NCBI GenBank assembly: GCA_036271375.1 | Contig: DATBAT010000285.1 | Span: 1 to 14,241, forward strand | Length of the DNA stretch: 14,241 bases | Direction of reading: 5' to 3' | Source: DATBAT01 sp036271375 | GTDB taxonomy: Bacteria; Acidobacteriota; Terriglobia; Terriglobales; Acidobacteriaceae | Shown: positions 1-6,244 of the stretch, piece by piece | How the letters are laid out: every line of letters starts with the position of its first letter | Position numbering within the stretch: the first letter of the stretch is position 1 | Notes under the pieces: model-generated | What the model was told of the DNA's origin: nothing | Databases searched by the model: none | What the model saw: the letters and a program-made list of their open reading frames with translations, nothing else | Translations under genes and position numbers: made by a program

Positions 1-640
1 AGAAGTGTTCGATGAAGAAGCCCGCCGTATTGAAAAAGAAGAAGGCGAAGTCGAGTGGCTGGTACAAGGCACGCTCTATCCCGACGTGATCGAGTCGCGT
101 TCGGTGCGCGGCCCCTCGCAGATCATCAAGTCTCACCACAATGTCGGCGGCCTTCCCGACAAGATGAAGCTCAAATTAATCGAACCACTAAAAGAGTTGT
201 TCAAAGACGAAGTAAGAAAAATCGGACGCGATCTCGGCATGCCGGAAGACGTCCTTCAGCGCCAGCCTTTCCCCGGCCCCGGACTGGCGGTAAGAGTAGT
301 CGGCGAAGTCACGCCCGAGCGTCTCGCGATCCTCCGCGAATGCGACGACATCGTGGTCAACGAAATCAAGACGGCTGGCCTCTACACAAAAATCTGGCAG
401 TCGTTCGCGGTCTTGCTGCCCGTAATGTCGGTCGGCGTAATGGGAGATCAACGCACCTACGCCTACACTTGCGCTGTCCGAGCGGTCCACTCCGAAGACG
501 GCATGACCGCCGACTGGGTGCCGCTTTCCCACGAAGTCCTGAAAAACATGTCCAGCCGAATCGTCAACGAAGTAAAAGGAGTGAATCGCGTGGTGTACGA
601 CATCACATCCAAGCCCCCGGGAACTATTGAGTGGGAATGA
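1..640 (+). CDS. guaA: GMP synthase (glutamine-hydrolysing), C-terminal part, 5' end outside window
   Basis: This is the end of GMP synthase, which aminates XMP to GMP with ATP and glutamine in cytosolic purine synthesis. The reading frame is open from base 2 to the TGA at 638-640, giving about 212 residues. The visible part starts late in the ATP-pyrophosphatase domain (SHHNVGGLPDKMKLKLIEPL) and runs through the C-terminal dimerisation domain. That domain shows the family's PFPGPGLAVRVVGEVT, GLYTKIWQSFAVLLP and the terminal KPPGTIEWE, which contributes to XMP binding in known structures. The glutamine amidotransferase domain and the ATP-binding P-loop (SGGVDS) lie upstream of the window. The stop is two bases from the stop of the convergent PIN gene. 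Identification is firm; only the 5' end is missing. Confidence 0.97.
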   Translation, partial: EVFDEEARRIEKEEGEVEWLVQGTLYPDVIESRSVRGPSQIIKSHHNVGGLPDKMKLKLIEPLKELFKDEVRKIGRDLGMPEDVLQRQPFPGPGLAVRVVGEVTPERLAILRECDDIVVNEIKTAGLYTKIWQSFAVLLPVMSVGVMGDQRTYAYTCAVRAVHSEDGMTADWVPLSHEVLKNMSSRIVNEVKGVNRVVYDITSKPPGTIEWE

Positions 641-642
641 AG

Positions 643-1047
643 CTACTCCCGTTTAAGGCGACGCCAATAGTCTCCCGGACGAACCAGCGGAATTCCTCTA
701 AATTGCTTCATTTCGAGAAGATCGCGATCCACGCTGATCAATAGCGAGCATTCTCCAGCGACCGCTGTTCCAAGAATTGGCACATCGTTGGCATCTCTAC
801 AGCTGTCCTGTGGCAGGTCTGCGGGCAGCACAACCATGCTGACTCTCCGAAGGAAAGTTCTTACCTGCGCTGCATCTCGTTTGGGGAAATCGAACTTCTT
901 AATGAGATTTCGTCCTAGTTCTTCGAGAATAAAGCTGGATATCACCAATTCATGGTGTAGCAGAATATCCTCAAGCAGCTCCGCGCAGACACCCGCCCGG
1001 CTGATGTGGGCCGCGATAAGTACCGAAGAATCAAGGGTAATCCTCAC
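643..1047 (-). CDS. PIN-domain toxin of a type II toxin-antitoxin pair
   Basis: This 134-residue single-domain protein looks like a PIN-fold ribonuclease of the 'putative toxin component, PIN family' type (VapC relatives). Acidic residues sit where the metal site is expected: D6 in the first strand (ITLDSSVLIAA), E42/E43 (SSFILEELGR), D88 (RDANDVPIL) and D107/D109 (SVDRDLL). All are retained, so it is probably catalytically intact. The C-terminal GIPLVRPGDYW matches the usual last strand. Its ATG overlaps the stop of the upstream antitoxin by four bases (ATGA, 1044-1047), which implies translational coupling from one minus-strand transcript. The RNA target cannot be read from sequence. The family call is strong; toxicity is inferred from the pairing. 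Confidence 0.88.
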   Translation of the reverse strand: MRITLDSSVLIAAHISRAGVCAELLEDILLHHELVISSFILEELGRNLIKKFDFPKRDAAQVRTFLRRVSMVVLPADLPQDSCRDANDVPILGTAVAGECSLLISVDRDLLEMKQFRGIPLVRPGDYWRRLKRE

Positions 1048-1265
1048 CTCTTTTTCAGGGTTTCGAAAACATCTTCATCAGTATTGACCGCGTTGTCTTG
1101 CGCGCGCGGAACCAGCTTGGTCCGAAGGGTTCGAAATTCCGCGACCCGGAGATACCGCTTTAAAGCCTCGCGCGCCAAGTCGCTCTTGGAAATCCCGAGT
1201 GCCGCGCTCTGGCGCTCAAGCGCGCGGTCCAGTTCATCCGGTACACGAAGAGTTAGAGTACTCAT
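1044..1265 (-). CDS. Ribbon-helix-helix antitoxin partner of the PIN toxin
   Basis: This 73-residue protein has an N-terminal ribbon-helix-helix (CopG/MetJ-like) DNA-binding fold: a strand at residues 2-8 (STLTLRVP), helix A at about 10-24 and helix B at about 26-41 (SKSDLAREALKRYL). The remaining tail would wrap the toxin. Such proteins neutralise the toxin and repress their own operon as dimers. The start is ATG 1263-1265, because an in-frame stop lies only two codons upstream and the fold begins directly at residue 2. No Shine-Dalgarno sequence precedes it. A run of alternating TGTA/TACA half-sites starts at the ATG (see the regulatory feature), which fits autorepression. The gene overlaps the toxin by four bases. 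Confidence 0.87.
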   Translation of the reverse strand: MSTLTLRVPDELDRALERQSAALGISKSDLAREALKRYLRVAEFRTLRTKLVPRAQDNAVNTDEDVFETLKKR

Positions 1266-1283
1266 GTATTACAATGTACTACG
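1265..1283. promoter_or_regulatory. Alternating TGTA/TACA half-sites, probable antitoxin operator
   Basis: The plus strand reads TGTAtTACAaTGTAcTACg. These are four 4-base half-sites in alternating orientation with a centre every 5 bp, so the unit repeats every 10 bp, about one helix turn. Both TGTAtTACA and TACAaTGTA are perfect palindromes around one base, and the last half-site has one mismatch. The array touches the antitoxin start codon and covers the place where a promoter must lie. Tandem short half-sites one helix turn apart are typical ribbon-helix-helix operators. The function is inferred. Confidence 0.6.
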
Positions 1284-1386
1284 CCATCCAATGCGTTGCC
1301 ACTGCTTTCCCAATCACGTTTTCCACCGTTTCTTTGGACCATAAATCTCCGGTCTGTTCCACTTCCTTTGGCCAAATTCTCTTGAA

Positions 1387-1399
1387 CGTCAAATTGACG
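1387..1399. promoter_or_regulatory. 13-bp palindrome upstream of zwf
   Basis: CGTCAAATTGACG is a perfect palindrome with 6-bp arms around a central A, 73 bp upstream of the zwf start. Its right arm contains TTGACG, a fair -35 hexamer, but I see no good -10 at the proper distance. It could be a transcription factor site. Apart from this, the 1284-1471 stretch shows nothing I can name. Confidence 0.3.
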
Positions 1400-1471
1400 G
1401 TAAAATCAAACTGATGCTGACGGATTCAATCCTGACGAGTACCCGGCACTATCACCACTAAGACAAATCAT

Positions 1472-2839
1472 ATGATGGAAACTATTTCTGACGCCCTCGT
1501 CTTCTTCGGAGCCACCGGCGACCTGGCCTACAAAAAAATCTTCCCTGCCCTGCAACGCCTGGCCAAACGTGGCGAGTTGGAGATGCCTGTCATAGGCGTA
1601 GCCAAGTCAGGCTGGAACCTCGACCAGCTAAAGGCGCGCGCCAAAGCCAGCGTCGAAGAGTACGGCGGCCTCGACCCGGTCGGCTTTCCCAAGCTGATGA
1701 ACAGGCTGCGCTACATCGATGGCGACTACGTCGACCCGGCAACGTTCCAGGCGCTACGAAAAGAGCTGGGTGACGCGCAGCATCCCCTTCACTACCTGGC
1801 GATACCTCCCAGCCTGTTTGGGGAAGTGGTCAAGCAACTCAAAGACGCCGACTGTACACGCGGAGCGCGCGTCGTGGTCGAGAAACCTTTTGGCAGAGAT
1901 CTTGCGTCGGCGAAAAAGTTGAGCGAGACCTTGCATGAGGTCTTTAACGAGCCTGAAATTTTTCGCATCGATCACTACCTGGGCAAGAACGCTGTGCAGA
2001 ATGTTCTATTTTTTCGCTTCTCGAATTCATTTCTCGAGCCGATCTGGAAGAGCCAGTACGTGGAGAGCGTTCAGATCACCATGGCGGAAAACTTTGGCGT
2101 CAGTGGACGTGGCGCGTTCTACGACCAGGCGGGCGCGATCCGTGACGTGGTGCAGAACCATTTAATGCAACTGCTCACCAACATTGCGATGGAGCCGCCA
2201 CCGAACGACGACACCGAAAGGCTGCGCGATGAGAAGGTGAAGGTGCTGCGGAGCATCCGGACGTTGCGGCCGGACGACGTGGTGCGCGGCCAGTTCGAAG
2301 GCTACCGGAAAGAGCCCGGGGTGAAGCCGAATTCAGATGTAGAAACATTTGTGTCCATGCGTTTGCGTATCGATTCCTGGCGCTGGCGCGGCATCCCATT
2401 TTTTATTCGCGCGGGAAAGTTGCTGCCGGTAACCGCCACGGAAGTATTGGTGAAGTTGCGCCAGCCGCCTGCCATTTTTGAAGGCACGGTTCCGGCGCAC
2501 AACTATTTCCGGTTTCGCGTGACGCCCGATCTCGTGATCGCCGTAGGGGCGACGGTGAAATCGGCGGGAGATTTATGGCACGGAGCACCGGTTGAACTGC
2601 TGGCGAAACAGAGTTCCGACCCCACGGAGCTGTTGGCCTATGAGGAACTGCTGGATGACGCCATGCACGGCAACCCGGTGCGCTTCGCGCGTCAGGATTA
2701 TGTCGAAGAGGCTTGGAGGATTGTCGATCCGATATTGGATAGCGCAACGCCCGTAGAGGCCTACAAGCCGCGGACATGGGGACCGGCCGAATCGGATGTG
2801 CTTACCGCGCCTTACGGCGGCTGGGACAATCCGCAGTAG
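1472..2839 (+). CDS. zwf: Glucose-6-phosphate 1-dehydrogenase
   Basis: The enzyme oxidises glucose 6-phosphate to 6-phosphogluconolactone with NAD(P)+, the entry step of the oxidative pentose phosphate and Entner-Doudoroff routes. The 455-residue protein has the N-terminal nucleotide-binding motif FFGATGDLAYKKIFPAL (11-27), EKPFGRD (137-143) and the diagnostic substrate/catalytic motif RIDHYLGK (165-172). YDQAGAIRDVVQNHLMQ (217-233) follows, then the C-terminal alpha/beta domain. It is somewhat shorter than the usual 490-510 residues, but both domains are present. The start is ATG 1472; an equally possible ATG follows directly at 1475. No clear Shine-Dalgarno is visible. Neighbours are unrelated, so the gene appears monocistronic, with no pgl or gnd beside it. 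Confidence 0.97.
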   Translation: MMETISDALVFFGATGDLAYKKIFPALQRLAKRGELEMPVIGVAKSGWNLDQLKARAKASVEEYGGLDPVGFPKLMNRLRYIDGDYVDPATFQALRKELGDAQHPLHYLAIPPSLFGEVVKQLKDADCTRGARVVVEKPFGRDLASAKKLSETLHEVFNEPEIFRIDHYLGKNAVQNVLFFRFSNSFLEPIWKSQYVESVQITMAENFGVSGRGAFYDQAGAIRDVVQNHLMQLLTNIAMEPPPNDDTERLRDEKVKVLRSIRTLRPDDVVRGQFEGYRKEPGVKPNSDVETFVSMRLRIDSWRWRGIPFFIRAGKLLPVTATEVLVKLRQPPAIFEGTVPAHNYFRFRVTPDLVIAVGATVKSAGDLWHGAPVELLAKQSSDPTELLAYEELLDDAMHGNPVRFARQDYVEEAWRIVDPILDSATPVEAYKPRTWGPAESDVLTAPYGGWDNPQ

Positions 2840-2843
2840 GGGT

Positions 2844-3023
2844 GGGTGGAGCACGCGCTTTAGCGCTGCGGTTCGATGTTCAATTGATGTTGCGCTTTAG
2901 CGCCCGAGGTTCGATGTTGGGTTCATGCGAAACCTGATCAAGCGTTCAACTGCGTGACCTCGGCAACTAAAGCCGGGCTCCGTGAGAAATTATTTTCGCA
3001 GCGCTGAAGCGCATGCTCCACCC
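2844..3023. repeat. Composite palindromic intergenic element (inverted ends, internal direct repeat)
   Basis: Arms at 2844-2870 and 2997-3023 are inverted copies matching at 25 of 27 positions (GGGTGGAGCA...AGCGCTGCG). Within and next to the left arm is a direct repeat: GCGCTTTAGCGC then GGTTCGATGTT, at 2855-2880 and again at 2892-2917. The 12-base core recurs in reverse orientation at 5340-5351. The element fills most of the gap between convergent zwf and the SDR gene, and no ORF is convincing inside it. A REP/MITE-like mobile or structural repeat is likely. The paired ends could also fold in RNA and end transcription. Confidence 0.65.
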
Positions 3024-3069
3024 AAAATCCCCAGCGTTCCCACGGTCCTAAATTTTCTATCGGCGGTTC

Positions 3070-3843
3070 TTACTTTTTCTCTTCTGCCACCCAGCGTGAG
3101 ACTGCGGTTGCCAGCTTGCGTGGAGCGACGCGCGTGGTCTCTGCCAGCACCCGATTCTTGAATCCTGAGATCGTCAGGGTTTTACCTTTCATCATGGCGC
3201 GATAGCCGTCGCGGGCAACGGCTTTTGCGCTCATGGGGCCGAATTGTTTGAAGAGACGGGAGTTGGCTACTCCGGCGCGGCCCTGGAATCCGGTGTCGGT
3301 GGGGCCGGGGCATAGACAGGTTACCGTGACACCGCTGCCCTTCAGTTCGTTGGCAATGGCCTCCGAGAACGAGATCACGTAGGCCTTCGAGGCATAGTAG
3401 ACGGCCATCAATGGACCTGCCTGGAACCCCGCGGTAGAGGCGATGTTCAGGATTTTGCCGCTCTTGCGCTCGATCATCTGCGGGACGAAGAGACGTGTCA
3501 GCATGGAGAGCGCCGCGATGTTGAGTTCGATTTGTCCGCTGATGTCATCGGGCTTCTGCTCCGCGAACTCACCAAAAATTCCGTAGGCCGCATTGTTGAC
3601 CAGCACGTCGATTGGCGTTCCGCTTAGCTGGTCAAACAATTGCTTGGCTGCGCCTGGCGTCGCCAAGTCCAGCGTTATGGCTTTCGCAGTGATCCCGAAT
3701 TGACGTTGTAGCTCGTCCGCAAGTTGCGAGAGTTTCTCGGCGCTGCGGGCTATCAGAACCACGTTGTAGCGGTCGTGGGCGAAGAGTTTGGCCAGTTCGT
3801 ATCCAATGCCGCCAGAGGCGCCGGTGATGAGAGCGGTTTTCAT
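3070..3843 (-). CDS. Short-chain dehydrogenase/reductase (SDR) family oxidoreductase
   Basis: This is a 257-residue classical SDR, an NAD(P)-dependent oxidoreductase of unknown substrate. The Rossmann cofactor motif TGASGGIG is at residues 7-14 and NNAAYG at 83-88. The catalytic set is Ser136 (NIASTAG), Tyr149 and Lys153 (YYASK), followed by CPGPTDT, which usually shapes cofactor binding. R33 after the second strand (LIARSAEKL) suggests NADP(H) preference by analogy. The family resembles the DltE/YqjQ-type general SDRs (COG0300-like). I chose ATG 3843, which puts MKTALITG at the N terminus. A TTG four codons upstream (3855) is an in-frame alternative; neither has a good Shine-Dalgarno. The gene is convergent with zwf and downstream of tyrS on the same strand, but a 240-bp gap with hairpins separates them. 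Confidence 0.93.
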   Translation of the reverse strand: MKTALITGASGGIGYELAKLFAHDRYNVVLIARSAEKLSQLADELQRQFGITAKAITLDLATPGAAKQLFDQLSGTPIDVLVNNAAYGIFGEFAEQKPDDISGQIELNIAALSMLTRLFVPQMIERKSGKILNIASTAGFQAGPLMAVYYASKAYVISFSEAIANELKGSGVTVTCLCPGPTDTGFQGRAGVANSRLFKQFGPMSAKAVARDGYRAMMKGKTLTISGFKNRVLAETTRVAPRKLATAVSRWVAEEKK

Positions 3844-3908
3844 GGGCTGTGACAATAATAGGTTTTCTTTGCGGGAACCGGGCTAAAAAGGGCTTTCACT
3901 ACAGAAAA

Positions 3909-3925
3909 CACAGAGTTTCACAGAG
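3909..3925 (+). repeat. CACAGAG direct repeat in the SDR-tyrS gap
   Basis: CACAGAG occurs at 3909-3915 and 3919-3925, ten bases apart start to start, in the otherwise featureless left half of the gap between the SDR gene and tyrS. Its origin and role are unknown; it may be a remnant of a dispersed repeat. Confidence 0.3.
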
Positions 3926-4008
3926 GGATTCTGATGAGAACGCCCGATCACGACTGGGGAGGTCAGCAGCAGGTATCTCGTGTTTGAGCAGCGAATTATA
4001 TTTCCCTC

Positions 4009-4086
4009 GTAGAGACGTAGCTCGGCTACGTCTCGGCGTGCATAACCATCGTTAATGCCTGAGACGTTGCGCAGCAACGTCTCTAC
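4009..4086. repeat. Pair of inverted, covarying hairpins downstream of tyrS
   Basis: Hairpin 1 has a perfect 10-bp stem, GAGACGTAGC (4012-4021) with GCTACGTCTC (4025-4034), around loop TCG. Hairpin 2 has GAGACGTTGC (4061-4070) with GCAACGTCTC (4074-4083), around loop GCA. Read outward, both start GTAGAGACGT and are inverted relative to each other. They differ by A-T versus T-A at the same stem position, so pairing is kept. Hairpin 2 ends exactly at the tyrS stop codon. No U-run follows either stem on the minus strand, so they are not textbook terminators, although they may end or stabilise the tyrS transcript. Confidence 0.75.
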
Positions 4087-5294
4087 ACTTGCTCAAACCT
4101 TACCTTCTTGATTTTTCGTCCGACCTGCAAAGTGACCGGTTCTTTGGTGGCTAACGATCTCGTCGGATCGCTTACGGTTTCTCCGTTGACCTTGACGGAA
4201 TTCTGCTTCAGCTTTCGCCCGGCGTCGGTGCCCGAATCGGCAAGGCCTACCTTTGCCAGGAGCTTATCGAGTTTGTACACATCGGACGGAGCTTCGACGG
4301 TGACTTCTTCGATGTCATCTGGCACCCCGCCTTTTTGGAATTGCTGTGCCCAGTCGTCACCTGCTTTGGCGGCGGCTTCCGCAGAGTGAAAATCGGTTAC
4401 GATGCGTTTCGCCAAGGCCTTCTTCGAGTCCATGGGATGGCTCTCGGCCTTCATCTTTTCGATTTCAGCAATTTGCACATCGGTGAGCAGTTCGTAGTAG
4501 CGCCACATGATAGCGTCTGAGATTGACATCAGCTTGCCGTACATTTCGAGGGGCGCTTCCTGAATACCGACGGCGTTGCCCAGCGACTTCGACATCTTCT
4601 GCACGCCGTCGAGACCCTCAATGATGGGCATGGTGAGCACGACCTGGGATTCCTGCCCGAACGAGCGTTGCAGTTCGCGTCCCATGAGCAGATTGAATTT
4701 CTGGTCGGTGCCGCCCAGTTCTACGTCGGCTTTCAGGGCGACGGAGTCGTATCCTTGCGCGAGCGGGTAGAGCAACTCGTGCATGGCGATGGGCTTTTCT
4801 TCCTGAAAGCGTTTGTGGAAGTCTTCCCGCTCAAGCATTTGAGAGACAGTGAATTTAGCGGCGAGGCGAATCCAGTCCGCGGATTTCAGTTTGTCGAACC
4901 ACTCGCTGTTGAAGCGAACCTCCGTGGTCTTCGACGACAGAATTTTGAAGACCTGCGCCATGTAAGTCTTGGCGTTTTTCATGATTTCTTCGGCGCTGAG
5001 CGGCGGGCGGGTGACGGAACGGCCGCTGGGATCGCCGATCATGGCAGTGAAATCGCCGATCAGGAAAATCACGGTGTGGCCAAGATCCTGGAAGTGCTTC
5101 AGCTTGCGGAGCAGGACGGTGTGGCCGAGATGGAGGTCGGGAGCTGTGGGATCGAATCCGGCTTTAACGCGGAGCGGAGTGCCGGAGGCAAAAGACTTCT
5201 CCAGCTTGGCGCGGAGGTCGGTCTCACGGATGATTTCGGACGAGCCCTTCTTGATGTAAGTGAGTTGTTCGTCGACAGGAGCGAAAGTTGCCAT
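4083..5294 (-). CDS. tyrS: Tyrosyl-tRNA synthetase, KMSKS-type
   Basis: This class I synthetase joins tyrosine to tRNA-Tyr in the cytosol. In the 403-residue protein, GFDPT (46-50) and the HIGH-like HLGH (55-58) begin the Rossmann catalytic core. ELGGTDQKFN (192-201) lines the tyrosine pocket, and the second ATP signature is a canonical KMSKS (233-237). A canonical KMSKS, rather than the KFGKT-like version of the Bacillus/E. coli TyrS branch, puts it in the TyrZ-like branch. An S4-type RNA-binding domain is visible from about 340 (YKLDKLLAKVGL, VKVNGETV). The ATG at 5294 lies only 8 nt after a perfect TATAAT, and no Shine-Dalgarno is present, so the mRNA may be leaderless. The gene ends against a hairpin repeat. 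Confidence 0.97.
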   Translation of the reverse strand: MATFAPVDEQLTYIKKGSSEIIRETDLRAKLEKSFASGTPLRVKAGFDPTAPDLHLGHTVLLRKLKHFQDLGHTVIFLIGDFTAMIGDPSGRSVTRPPLSAEEIMKNAKTYMAQVFKILSSKTTEVRFNSEWFDKLKSADWIRLAAKFTVSQMLEREDFHKRFQEEKPIAMHELLYPLAQGYDSVALKADVELGGTDQKFNLLMGRELQRSFGQESQVVLTMPIIEGLDGVQKMSKSLGNAVGIQEAPLEMYGKLMSISDAIMWRYYELLTDVQIAEIEKMKAESHPMDSKKALAKRIVTDFHSAEAAAKAGDDWAQQFQKGGVPDDIEEVTVEAPSDVYKLDKLLAKVGLADSGTDAGRKLKQNSVKVNGETVSDPTRSLATKEPVTLQVGRKIKKVRFEQV

Positions 5295-5302
5295 GGGGGA
5301 AG

Positions 5303-5308
5303 ATTATA
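5303..5308 (-). promoter_or_regulatory. TATAAT -10 box just upstream of tyrS
   Basis: On the minus strand a perfect TATAAT ends 8 nt before the tyrS ATG. Initiation 7-9 nt after a -10 would put the first transcribed base at or next to the start codon. No good -35 hexamer sits 16-18 bp further upstream. The consensus match supports a promoter; the missing -35 lowers confidence. Confidence 0.5.
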
Positions 5309-5339
5309 GAGGAGTCAGGCGATTGGCCGGGATCCGCGG

Positions 5340-5391
5340 GCGCTAAAGCGCGTCTTCATGGGTTTCACGGTATTCGTCCGCCTGAAGGCGG
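5340..5391. repeat. Palindromic repeat remnants between tyrS and purN
   Basis: Bases 5340-5351 (GCGCTAAAGCGC) are the reverse complement of the core repeated at 2855 and 2892. A second palindrome, CCGCCTgaAGGCGG, lies at 5378-5391. The rest of the 5309-5550 gap between the divergent tyrS and purN holds a strong AAGGAGGT at 5477-5484 with no recognisable gene after it, and nothing else I can name. Confidence 0.45.
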
Positions 5392-5550
5392 CCGCTCCCA
5401 CGGTGGTGCGATCGTCCAGTTCGAACGCCATTCGCATCTTCGAAGGTCCGGCCGTTCAAAGTGTCTTGATTTTAAGAAGGAGGTCGAGGGTCTTGGCGCC
5501 CGTGCCTGACGAAAAGCGGACGATTAGGGTAATTTAATCTCATCATCTCG

Positions 5551-6201
5551 ATGAAGAATCTTGGCATTTTGCTTTCTGGACGCGGCAGCAACTTTGAGGC
5601 GATTGCGCAGAATGTTGCGTCTGGAAAAGTTCGCGACGCGCGGATCAGCTTGGTGATTTCCAACAAGACCGGTGCCGGAGGAATTGCGACGGCTCAATCC
5701 CTCGGGTTGGCCACGCACGTCATTCCGTCGAAAGGCAGGCCTCGCGAGGAACATGACCGCGAAGTGGTGGCAGCGTTGCAGGCGCATAGCGTTGATCTGG
5801 TCTGCCTTGCCGGATATATGCGGCTGCTTTCGCCATGGTTTGTGCAGCAGTTTCCGCAGCGGATTCTGAATATCCATCCTTCGCTGTTGCCTGCGTTCCC
5901 TGGATTGGAGGCGCAGGAGCAGGCTTTTGCTTATGGGGTGAAAATCGCTGGATGCACGGTGCATTTTGTCGATGAGGAACTGGACCACGGGCCCATTGTG
6001 GTGCAGAAAGCGGTCCCGGTCTTGGATGGCGACGATGAGCATTCGCTGGCGGCGCGGATTTTGGAGCAGGAGCATCTGGCTTATAGCGAGGCGATTAATT
6101 TGATTTTGGAGGGAGACTTTGAGGTCGTGGGACGAAAGCTAAAAAGCCCCACCCTAGTCGCAAAGAACGCGACTAGAGTGGGGCACCCTCCGGAGCCGTG
6201 A
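5551..6201 (+). CDS. purN: Phosphoribosylglycinamide formyltransferase (GAR transformylase)
   Basis: PurN transfers the formyl group of 10-formyltetrahydrofolate to glycinamide ribonucleotide, step 3 of purine synthesis. The 216-residue protein begins with the phosphate-binding SGRGSNF (9-15). It has the catalytic triad of the family: Asn107 and His109 in NIHPSLLPAFPG and Asp145 in DEELDHGPIV, equivalent to N106, H108 and D144 of E. coli. AGCTVHFV precedes the last of these, as expected. The start is ATG 5551, since an in-frame TAA lies six codons upstream; no Shine-Dalgarno is seen. The last 18 residues (from Ser199) are encoded by a 16-bp-stem hairpin repeat and the bases just after it. They are not part of the folded core, so the ancestral protein probably ended near residue 198. 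purH and purM are not nearby. Confidence 0.97.
   Translation: MKNLGILLSGRGSNFEAIAQNVASGKVRDARISLVISNKTGAGGIATAQSLGLATHVIPSKGRPREEHDREVVAALQAHSVDLVCLAGYMRLLSPWFVQQFPQRILNIHPSLLPAFPGLEAQEQAFAYGVKIAGCTVHFVDEELDHGPIVVQKAVPVLDGDDEHSLAARILEQEHLAYSEAINLILEGDFEVVGRKLKSPTLVAKNATRVGHPPEP
6146..6184. repeat. Hairpin repeat inside the 3' end of purN; minus-strand terminator-like
   Basis: The left arm GCCCCACCCTAGTCGC (6146-6161) pairs with GCGACTAGAGTGGGGC (6169-6184) at 15 of 16 positions, with loop AAAGAAC. Five A's (6141-6145) precede it, so on the minus strand the stem is followed by TTTTT, the form of a rho-independent terminator for transcripts arriving from the glsB-like gene. On the plus strand it is translated as the purN tail. 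It is probably a dispersed palindromic element that landed in purN. Confidence 0.7.
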
Positions 6202-6205
6202 TCGG

Positions 6206-6234
6206 TTGCTCCTGCCGTTGCACTCCGCTATAGT
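6206..6234 (+). promoter_or_regulatory. Sigma-70-like promoter for the 119-residue ORF
   Basis: TTGCTC (6206-6211), a 17-bp spacer and TATAGT (6229-6234) make a plausible -35/-10 pair. Transcription would begin around 6241, just before ATG 6245, leaving almost no leader. This also argues that the in-frame TTG at 6206 is promoter sequence rather than a start codon. Confidence 0.45.
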
Positions 6235-6244
6235 TTGTCTATCC

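Noticed and set aside
2844..3023. CRISPR array
   Set aside because: Only two direct copies, palindromic units of uneven spacing and no unique spacers or cas genes nearby.
3909..4086. tRNA or structured small RNA gene in the SDR-tyrS gap
   Set aside because: Hairpins are present but there is no cloverleaf, no T-arm GTTCRA box and no promoter; a repeat pair explains the structure.
4668..5309. Long open frame (213 codons) on the plus strand opposite tyrS
   Set aside because: tyrS on the minus strand is unmistakable across the same bases; the antisense frame has no recognisable family and is a codon-bias shadow.
5358..5537. 59-codon ORF upstream of purN, with AAGGAGGT at 5477-5484 before an in-frame TTG (5493)
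   Set aside because: It runs through palindromic repeat remnants, shows no family similarity, and the ribosome-site-like run may be chance; too weak to call a gene or leader peptide.
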